A stretch of DNA of 40,079 nucleotides, taken from Bacteroidales bacterium (GTDB taxonomy: Bacteria; Bacteroidota; Bacteroidia; Bacteroidales; UBA932). The stretch covers positions 1 to 40,079 of the forward strand of contig JAEETO010000012.1 in assembly GCA_016290385.1 (NCBI GenBank). Reading direction: 5' to 3'. The position numbers and the translations under genes are program-made. The notes beneath the pieces are model-generated. The model was not told the origin of the DNA. It saw only the letters and a list, made by a program, of their open reading frames with translations, and made no database searches. This document shows, piece by piece, positions 31,482 through 40,079 of the stretch (position 1 is its first letter; each line of letters opens with the position of its first letter).

Positions 31482-32501
31482 ATGAGTGACAAGCTCAAGA
31501 AAGCATTGAAGTATGCACTGCTGCTCGTGTTGGTGGCAGTGCTTCTCTTTTTCTCGTTCCGCGGACTGGACTGGGGCGAATTCATGAACGACATGAAGCA
31601 GTGCCGCTGGGGCTGGGTCGTGGCCATCATCGCCGTGCAGTGGATCATCACCTGGCTCAGGGGCAACCGCTGGCGGATCATGCTGCAGCCCATCCGCACC
31701 CCGGGGACGCAGCCCATCACGCGCCGGGAGACCTACGATGCCTATGCCATCTGCTACCTGTCGAACATCGCCTTTCCGCGTTCGGGCGAAGTGGTGCGTT
31801 GCGGCTTGTTGGGCGAGACGCGCAAGACGACTTTCCAGGGGGCGCTCGGCACGGTGGTGATCGAACGGACCTGGGATATGCTGTGCATGTTCCTGGCCGG
31901 CGTGCCCTTGTTGTTTTTCGGCCGTTTCCGCGATTTCATCGTCGAGAAGATGTTCAAGCCGGCGGCCGGTAACATGCAGCTGGGTTGGTTCTGGATCGTG
32001 CTGATCGTCATTGCCGTGATCGTCGGGATCGTTTTCCTGATCCGCGCTTTCCGTGAGCAGATCGGCCGCAGCAAGGTAGGCGCCGCTTTCCTGAAATTTT
32101 TCAAGGGGCTGGGAGAGGGAATTACCGCCGCTTTCCGGATGAAGAACAAGTGGGGCTTCTTTGCCTATACCCTGATCATCTGGATCGGCTACTGGCTTTG
32201 CAGCCTCTGGACGATGCGGGCCCTTCCGGCTTTCGACGCGCTCGATGGCTGGGACGCACTTTTCCTGATGGTCGTGGGCTCCCTGGGCTGGATCGTTCCG
32301 GTGCAGGGCGGTTTCGGCGCCTATCATTTCATCGTCGCGATGACCCTGATGCCGGTCTATGGTTTCGACCGTCCCACCGGCCTTCTCTTCGCCACGCTTT
32401 CGCACGAGTCGCAGATCGTGCAGATGCTGCTTTGCGGCCTGATCTCGCTCGTCAGCTGGGCGATTTATCGTAGAAAACTGAAAACCAATACCGAACCATG
32501 A
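31482..32501 (+). CDS. Flippase-like integral membrane protein (lysylphosphatidylglycerol synthase TM / UPF0104 family)
   Basis: A 339-residue inner-membrane protein with about seven or eight hydrophobic segments. Motifs typical of the UPF0104 family are RGNRWRIMLQPI, YAICYLSNIAFPRSGEVVRCGLL and GTVVIERTWDMLCMFL, with a C-terminal LGWIVPVQGGFGAYHF. Members of this family are proposed lipid or glycolipid flippases. It lies three bases after the nucleotidyltransferase and overlaps the kinase gene by four bases, so the three are probably translated together. No evidence for substrate is visible. Confidence 0.85.
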   Translation: MSDKLKKALKYALLLVLVAVLLFFSFRGLDWGEFMNDMKQCRWGWVVAIIAVQWIITWLRGNRWRIMLQPIRTPGTQPITRRETYDAYAICYLSNIAFPRSGEVVRCGLLGETRKTTFQGALGTVVIERTWDMLCMFLAGVPLLFFGRFRDFIVEKMFKPAAGNMQLGWFWIVLIVIAVIVGIVFLIRAFREQIGRSKVGAAFLKFFKGLGEGITAAFRMKNKWGFFAYTLIIWIGYWLCSLWTMRALPAFDALDGWDALFLMVVGSLGWIVPVQGGFGAYHFIVAMTLMPVYGFDRPTGLLFATLSHESQIVQMLLCGLISLVSWAIYRRKLKTNTEP

Positions 32502-33490
32502 AATCCATCCTCGGCATCGGGAACGCGCTGACCGACATCCTGGCCGTCCTTCCCGACGATACCCTCCTCAAGAAATACAACCTGCCGCTGGGCAGCATGC
32601 AGCATGTAGATGCCAAGACCGGCAACACCATCTGGGCTGACCTCAAGGAAATCGGCGTACAGTACGTCGCCGGCGGCTCGGCCGCCAATACAGTGACGGC
32701 AACCGCCATCCTGGGCATGCCTTCGGGTTACATCGGCAAGGTGGGGGACGACGAACTGGGTTCGCTCTTCCGCCAGTCGCAGATGCAGATCGGCATCAAG
32801 TCCAACCTGCTGGTAGGCACCGTCGCATCGGGCCGCGCCATGGTGTTCATCACGGCGCCCAACGCCGACCGCACCTTTGCCACCTATCTGGGTGCCGCCC
32901 TGCAGCTGGGGCCGGATGACCTGAAGCCGGAGTATTTCGAGGGCTATGACTATCTGCACATCGAGGGCTATCTGGTGCAGAACCAGTATCTGGTGCGCCG
33001 GGCCGTGGAGATGGGCAAAGAACGCGGCATGATCATCTCGCTCGACATGGCTTCCTACAATGTCGTGGAGTCGAACAACGTGTTCCTGCAGGATATTGTG
33101 AAGAACTATGTCAACATCGTCTTCGCCAACGAGACGGAGGCGGCGGCCTTCGTGCACCGTCCGCCCCGCGAGGCGTTGCAGGCCATGTCGGAAATGGCCG
33201 ATATCGCAGTCGTGAAGATCGGCAAGGACGGTTCGATGATCCAGTGCGGCGACGAGTTCCATTTCGTCGATCCCTGGCCGGGCGAAGCCATCGACGCTAC
33301 CGGCGCCGGTGACACCTACGCCGCCGGGTTCCTCTTTGCGCACGCCAACGGCATGCCTCTGAAGACCTGCGGCGAAGTGGGCTCCGCCCTCGCCGCCAAA
33401 GTCGTCGAAGTCATCGGCACGAAAATCGACATCCCCCGCTGGAAGCTCGCCAAGCAGGAAATCCGGCAGTTGATGGGAATTACCGAGTAA
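32498..33490 (+). CDS. PfkB-family (adenosine/ribokinase-like) carbohydrate kinase
   Basis: A 330-residue cytoplasmic kinase of the ribokinase fold. GIGNALTDILAVLP at the start, YVAGGSAANTVTATAILG (substrate lid/binding), IGKVGDDELG and the C-terminal catalytic motif DATGAGDTYAAGFLFA with the catalytic aspartate are all present. Bacteroidetes proteins of this type are usually annotated as adenosine kinase or sugar kinase; the substrate cannot be settled by eye. It overlaps the flippase-like gene by four bases and is the last gene before a strong terminator, ending the long operon that begins with the amylase at 25295. Confidence 0.9.
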   Translation: MKSILGIGNALTDILAVLPDDTLLKKYNLPLGSMQHVDAKTGNTIWADLKEIGVQYVAGGSAANTVTATAILGMPSGYIGKVGDDELGSLFRQSQMQIGIKSNLLVGTVASGRAMVFITAPNADRTFATYLGAALQLGPDDLKPEYFEGYDYLHIEGYLVQNQYLVRRAVEMGKERGMIISLDMASYNVVESNNVFLQDIVKNYVNIVFANETEAAAFVHRPPREALQAMSEMADIAVVKIGKDGSMIQCGDEFHFVDPWPGEAIDATGAGDTYAAGFLFAHANGMPLKTCGEVGSALAAKVVEVIGTKIDIPRWKLAKQEIRQLMGITE

Positions 33491-33530
33491 CCCGTGGCGG
33501 ATAGCCCACTAATACTGAGCGATTTATGTA

Positions 33531-33565
33531 AAATCGGTTGCGCATCCTGACGCAACCGATTTTTG
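33531..33565. terminator. Strong terminator between convergent operons
   Basis: A perfect 12-bp stem AAATCGGTTGCG / CGCAACCGATTT with an 8-base loop, followed on the plus strand by TTGTTA. It ends the amylase-to-kinase operon, and the A-rich 5' flank lets it work for the uridine kinase transcript from the other strand. A smaller hairpin CACTGA-TTA-TCAGTG follows at 33572-33586. Confidence 0.85.
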
Positions 33566-33605
33566 TTATATCACTGATTATCAGTGCCTTTAGTGCCACG
33601 CTATT

Positions 33606-34579
33606 TTAGTAATGGAAACTGCTGCCGCCGATGAATTCGCGGATGATGGAGGTCGGGGGGATATGGCGGACGTCGGCGGGGGTCATGGCAATGACACTGC
33701 GGATCAGGCCGAGCAACTTGTGGGCTACCGGGTATGCCGGTGAATCTTTCGGGATGACCTGCAGCAGCGGCTCGGCATAACACTTCAGCATCGGAATCTC
33801 ATAGAACAGGCTGGAATTGAATTCGGCATCGGCCAGGCCCTTGTAGGGTTCGATGTATCGCGATTCGCCGAAACGGACGCTGGGCCAGCGCAGGATGGTC
33901 TCTTCGGCCGTCATGCCCCGGAACTGGTTGTCGCGTACCATCCGGCGCAGCAGCCGGTAGTCGGCAGCAGACATCCGGGTCTTCTCGTCGATGCTCAGCG
34001 GCGTCAGGATGGAGACGTACAGCTGGAATTTCTCTTCTTCTTCGATCTGCGGCGTCAGGGCCGGATTCAGGCCGTGGATGCCCTCCATGATCAGCACGTC
34101 GCTGTCGGTCAGCTGCAGGAACTGCCCGACGAACTTGCGGGAACCCGAGGCGAAATCATATTTCGGAATCTCCACCCGCCTGCCGGCCAGCAATTCCTCG
34201 AGCTGCTCGTTGAGGAACGGTACGTCCAGGGCTTCCAAACACTCGAAGTCATATTCTCCGTTTTCGTCGCGGGGCGTGTCGGCACGGTTGCGGAAATAGT
34301 CGTCGAGCGAGATGATGATGGGGTTCAGCCCGTTGACGCGCATGTGCATGGCCAGGCGCTTTGAAGACGTGGTCTTGCCGCTGCTCGAAGGTCCGGCGAT
34401 CAGCACGAGCCGCACGCCGGGCCGGGATGCGATGACATTGGCGATTTCGGCGTAGCGGTGGTCGTGGAGCGTCTCCGACAGGTTGACCACGTAACGGATT
34501 TTTCCGCAGGCCGTCGCTTCATTGAGCGTACTTACGTTGTTTTCGCGGAAAAGATTCCGCCACATCGACATTTCTTTGA

Positions 34580-34583
<4 letters not shown>
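33606..34583 (-). CDS. Uridine/nucleoside kinase, short form without N-terminal TGS region
   Basis: A 325-residue P-loop kinase that phosphorylates uridine or a related nucleoside. Walker A is IAGPSSSGKTTSSKRLA, the substrate region is IIISLDDYFRNR, and LIMEGIHGLNP is the usual third motif, followed by RRMVRDNQFRG. In many Bacteroidetes the homologous protein is about 550 residues because a TGS/ThrRS-like domain precedes the kinase. Here the protein starts at MIKEMSMWRNLFRENNVSTLNEATACGKIRYVVNLSE, in what is normally the middle of the long form. The start codon overlaps the uvrA stop by four bases, which supports a genuine short protein rather than a missed upstream start. Confidence 0.85.
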
Positions 34584-37400
<2,817 letters not shown>

Positions 37401-37411
<11 letters not shown>

Positions 37412-38042
37412 TCAGGAATGGATTCGTAGAACGTTCGTAGCCGATGGAGCTGCTGCTGCCGTGGCCAGGAAGAACGGTGACGTTGCCATCCAGCGGAAGG
37501 ATCTTTTTGTGAATGCTTTCAATCAGCTGGTCATAGTCGCCGCCGACATGGTCGGTACGGCCGATGCTGCCGGCAAACAGGGTGTCGCCGGTAAACAGGA
37601 CACCGTCCTGCTCGTTGTAAAAACAAACGCCGCCCTGGGTATGCCCCGGCGTGGCCAGGACTTTCAGCACGGTATGCCCGAAAGCAATCGAATCGCCGTC
37701 CGCAAGGTCATGGAACTGACCCGTGAAGGGACGTAATTCGAGGCCCAGCTGCCTGCACCACTCTATCGAACCGTCCAGCTGGTCACGGTCCGCCGGATGC
37801 AGCCAGGTATCCAGACTCCAGGCACGGGAGACGGCTTCAAGCCCGAGTATATGATCGAAATGGCCATGTGTCAGCAGGATCTTCACGGGTTTGAGACCGT
37901 GATCCGCCACAAAGTCTTTCATGCGCTGGAACTCACGTTCCCCATAGTTTCCCGGATCGATGATCACACACTCTTTCGTATCGTCCCAAGCCAGGTAGCA
38001 GCACTCCCGGAGCGGATTGAAATAGAAAGTCTTGATTTCCAT
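37401..38042 (-). CDS. Metallo-beta-lactamase-fold hydrolase (glyoxalase II-like)
   Basis: A 213-residue cytoplasmic hydrolase. The zinc-binding signature is [10 protein letters not shown] (HxHxDH), followed by a further metal-ligand histidine in [15 protein letters not shown] and the aspartate in [16 protein letters not shown]. The C-terminal [21 protein letters not shown] matches the short glyoxalase II-like group that hydrolyses thioesters such as S-lactoylglutathione-type substrates; the real substrate is unknown. It is the first gene of an operon with uvrA and the uridine kinase. Two tandem TAnnTTTG boxes lie just upstream on the minus strand. Confidence 0.9.
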
Positions 38043-38052
38043 ATTTTTTGTT

Positions 38053-38068
38053 CAAACATACAAAAATA
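38053..38068 (-). promoter_or_regulatory. Tandem -7 boxes of the hydrolase-uvrA operon
   Basis: On the minus strand TATTTTTG is directly followed by TATGTTTG, both matching TAnnTTTG. The second ends ten bases before the hydrolase ATG at 38042. Confidence 0.5.
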
Positions 38069-38081
38069 CGAAAAGATGTTG

Positions 38082-38089
38082 TAAATTTG
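38082..38089 (+). promoter_or_regulatory. -7 promoter box of the deoxynucleoside kinase gene
   Basis: TAAATTTG matches TAnnTTTG and lies 26 bases before the ATG at 38116, leaving a short leader. Confidence 0.5.
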
Positions 38090-38115
38090 AAGGACGAATC
38101 AAAAACTCCCGCAAT

Positions 38116-38730
38116 ATGCACATCGCCATCGCAGGAAACATCGGCAGCGGAAAGACTACGCTTACGCGGATGCTCGCCGGACATTTCCATTGGACGCCGA
38201 AATACGAATCCGTGGACTACAATCCCTATCTTGCAGACTTCTACAACGATATGGAGCGCTGGTCGTTCAACATCCAGATATTCTTCCTCAACAAGCGCTT
38301 CCTTGACGTAGTGGAGATCAGCAAGCACGAAGACATCGTCATCCAGGACCGCAGCATCTACGAAGATGCCTGCATCTTCGCCCCCAACCTGCACAACATG
38401 GGCCTGATGTCCACCCGCGACTTCGAGAATTATTCGTCGCTTTTCTCGCTCATGTCCTCGCTGGTCAAGGCGCCCGACCTGCTGATCTACCTCCGCAGCT
38501 CCATTCCGCATCTGGTGGGCAACATCCAGAAGCGCGGCCGCGAATACGAAAGCAGCATCCGCCTCGATTACCTCAAGGGCCTCAACGCCCTGTATGAGGA
38601 ATGGATTGCCAACTACAAAGACGGAAAACTGCTGATCGTCGACGTCGACAAATACAATTTCGAGGAGAACCCCGAAGATTTCAGCACGATCTGCGACCTC
38701 ATCGAAGCGCAATTGAACGGCCTGTTCTGA
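38116..38730 (+). CDS. Deoxynucleoside kinase (deoxyadenosine/deoxyguanosine kinase type)
   Basis: A 204-residue cytoplasmic P-loop kinase of the deoxynucleoside salvage family. MHIAIAGNIGSGKTTLTRMLAGHF contains the Walker A motif at residues 7-15. EDIVIQDRSIYEDACIFA holds the DRS catalytic/substrate motif, and IQKRGREYESSIRLDYLKGLNALYEEWI is the lid region with its arginines. The frame is open upstream to 38032, but those residues overlap the promoter region and do not resemble the family, so the ATG at 38116 is used. It is a single-gene unit divergent from the uvrA operon and convergent with fabG. Confidence 0.92.
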   Translation: MHIAIAGNIGSGKTTLTRMLAGHFHWTPKYESVDYNPYLADFYNDMERWSFNIQIFFLNKRFLDVVEISKHEDIVIQDRSIYEDACIFAPNLHNMGLMSTRDFENYSSLFSLMSSLVKAPDLLIYLRSSIPHLVGNIQKRGREYESSIRLDYLKGLNALYEEWIANYKDGKLLIVDVDKYNFEENPEDFSTICDLIEAQLNGLF

Positions 38731-38767
38731 CAAGGTCGCGGCTGCGGGCTATCTGCCACACGTTTTC

Positions 38768-39493
38768 CTAATAAAGACCTCCGTTGATGGAGATGCATTC
38801 GCCGGTGATGTAGGCGGCGTCGGGGGAGGCGAGGAAGCCGATGAGGGCGGCCACTTCTTCCGGCTCGCCGAAACGCTGAAGCGGAATGTCTTTCTTGAGG
38901 GCCATCTCGTCAAGACCGTCGACCATGTCGGTCTTCACGAAGCCGGGAGCGATGGCGTTGACCGTCACTTTCTTGCGGCCGACTTCCTGGGCGAGCGCCT
39001 TCGTGGCGGCGATCAGGCCGCCCTTGGCCGCACAATAATTGGTCTGGCCGGGCATGCCCTTCAGGCCGGAGAGCGAAGCGACGTTGATGATGCGGCCGCG
39101 CTTTTTCAGCAGCATGGGCTGCAGCAGCGGACGGGTCACGTTGTAGAAGCCGTCGAGCGTCGTGTTCACTACTTTGTGCCAGTCGTCCGGCTCGGTCCAG
39201 ATGAGCAGGCCGTCGCGGCGGACGCCCGCATTGTTGACCAGCACTTCGATGAAATCGTCGGGATGCGCCTGCATCCAGCCGCCCAGGACGGCGGCCGTCT
39301 CTTCGGCGTTCGCCACGTCGAACTTCAGGAGTTCGGCCGTACCGCCGGCAGCGGCGACCATGTCGGCCGTTTCGCGGGCTTTCTGTTCGTTGGACACATA
39401 GTTGATCAGGATGGCGAAGCCCTGTGCTGCAAGGCGGAGGCAGGCCGCACGGCCGATGCCCCGGCTGCCGCCGGTAACGAGTGCATAGTTCAT
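38768..39493 (-). CDS. fabG: 3-oxoacyl-ACP reductase (FabG-like short-chain dehydrogenase)
   Basis: A 241-residue NADPH-dependent reductase of beta-ketoacyl thioesters. YALVTGGSRGIGRAACLRLAAQG is the Rossmann nucleotide-binding motif, VLVNNAGVRRDGLLIW is the conserved NNAG segment, and the catalytic Ser (INVASLSG) and YxxxK (TNYCAAKGG) are present. ITGECISINGGLY is the usual C-terminus. Its start overlaps the stop of the upstream FAD oxidoreductase by four bases, so it is coupled to that gene. This makes it more likely to be the ketoreductase of a specialised polyene or aryl-polyene pathway than the sole housekeeping FabG (inference). Confidence 0.9.
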   Translation of the reverse strand: MNYALVTGGSRGIGRAACLRLAAQGFAILINYVSNEQKARETADMVAAAGGTAELLKFDVANAEETAAVLGGWMQAHPDDFIEVLVNNAGVRRDGLLIWTEPDDWHKVVNTTLDGFYNVTRPLLQPMLLKKRGRIINVASLSGLKGMPGQTNYCAAKGGLIAATKALAQEVGRKKVTVNAIAPGFVKTDMVDGLDEMALKKDIPLQRFGEPEEVAALIGFLASPDAAYITGECISINGGLY

Positions 39494-40079
39494 AGCAGGG
39501 AGATGGTATTACAGGTGTTGAGGGCCGAAACGGAGGTGCCGAGAATGCCATGGAGGCCCAGGTTCTGTCCGGTCAGGAAGAGCCAGGGGAGCGGTGTCTG
39601 CGGCGCCAGGAAATCGGCAGTGCTGTTTTTTCGGATGCCATAGGCGGAGCCGCCGGGCGTACCGGTGTAGCGTTCCCAGGTTTTCGGGGTGCTGGTCCAG
39701 TATTTTTCGACGGCCTCGGGCAGGCCGGGCAGCCGCACGGCGGCTTTCCGGATGAGTTCTTCGGCGTAGTCGTTGCGCGCGCAGTCGGCCGGTCGGAACG
39801 TTACTAGATCGAGCGAGCGGGCATAGCCGTCGACGACCTCGTCGCCGAAATGGATCATGAAATCGTTGTTGACGAAGATGCTGTGCCGCAGGTGCCGGAC
39901 CGTGCCCGGCCGCAGCTTGGCGTAGACAGTGAAAACGCCGGGACTGTTGGACAGGTACTCGATACGCTGCAGATAAGCCTGACGGATATGGTCGCGCACC
40001 AGCCGCATCGTCACGGCCGGATGGATGGCGGAGATGACGATGTCGCCCCGGTAGCTGCTGCCGTCGGCGCAGCTGACGG
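39490..40079 (-). CDS. Phytoene-desaturase-like NAD(P)/FAD-dependent oxidoreductase (partial, C-terminal part)
   Basis: The frame is open to the right edge, so only the last ~196 residues are present and the N-terminal FAD-binding Rossmann motif is outside. Visible parts are DGSSYRGDIVISAIHPAVTMRLV near the edge, which resembles the middle of CrtI/amine-oxidase-type enzymes (an acidic residue followed by the DxVISxxxP strand). At the C-terminus PLPWLFLTGQNLGLHGILGTSVSALNTC is the second FAD-contacting glycine-rich segment of this family. Enzymes of this type desaturate or isomerise polyenes, and also occur in flexirubin/aryl-polyene gene clusters. It overlaps the fabG start by four bases. Exact role cannot be fixed from this fragment. 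Confidence 0.8.
   Translation of the reverse strand, partial: VSCADGSSYRGDIVISAIHPAVTMRLVRDHIRQAYLQRIEYLSNSPGVFTVYAKLRPGTVRHLRHSIFVNNDFMIHFGDEVVDGYARSLDLVTFRPADCARNDYAEELIRKAAVRLPGLPEAVEKYWTSTPKTWERYTGTPGGSAYGIRKNSTADFLAPQTPLPWLFLTGQNLGLHGILGTSVSALNTCNTISLL

Overview
The window looks like a chromosomal segment of a high-GC (roughly 60%) member of the order Bacteroidales. The evidence is a SusC/SusD pair with a SusE/F-like surface lipoprotein, many Bacteroidetes-type lipoproteins, TAnnTTTG promoter boxes, little sign of Shine-Dalgarno sequences, and a UvrA/RadA/PBP1A housekeeping set of that phylum. Genus cannot be fixed from sequence reading alone; Rikenellaceae or uncultured gut Bacteroidales are plausible.

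Layout. Bases 1-2296 (+) carry the end of a PBP1A-type penicillin-binding protein, D-Ala-D-Ala ligase and the release-factor methylase PrmC. PrmC contains two in-frame copies of a short palindromic repeat. Facing them (-) are a YbaK/ProX-type deacylase and RadA. Bases 4251-7624 (+) hold a CBM20-GH77 4-alpha-glucanotransferase and a dicarboxylate/amino-acid symporter. Bases 7642-13174 (-) form a four-gene envelope operon: serine hydrolase, exported class I amidotransferase, unknown lipoprotein and a DUF5723-like outer-membrane protein.

Bases 13248-22425 (+) are the core starch locus: an SLC45-like MFS sugar transporter, SusC, SusD and an unusually long SusE/F-like lipoprotein with nine tandem starch-binding-like modules, closed by a strong terminator. 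A PIN/ribbon-helix-helix toxin-antitoxin pair (-) with nested palindromes follows. SusG with an internal CBM58-like insertion (-) comes next. Divergent from susG is an operon (25281-33565, +) of three more GH13 enzymes followed by a sugar nucleotidyltransferase, a flippase-like membrane protein and a PfkB-family kinase, ending at a strong terminator. Bases 33606-38042 (-) encode a metallo-hydrolase, UvrA and a short uridine kinase. A deoxynucleoside kinase (+) follows, and the right edge (-) has FabG and the C-terminal part of a phytoene-desaturase-like FAD oxidoreductase.

Working model (inference). SusD, the multi-module SusE/F protein and SusG capture and cut alpha-glucan at the cell surface, and SusC imports oligosaccharides. 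Periplasmic or anchored GH13 enzymes, including a SusA-like neopullulanase, trim them. The MFS carrier moves maltose or maltooligosaccharides into the cytoplasm and MalQ rearranges them there. No SusB-type GH97 alpha-glucosidase and no SusR-type regulator is in the window.

The observations most worth following are the palindromic repeats inside prmC, the nine-module starch-binding protein, promoter boxes that abut start codons, and the nested palindromes at the toxin-antitoxin promoter. No gene-free stretch longer than 300 bases exists here.
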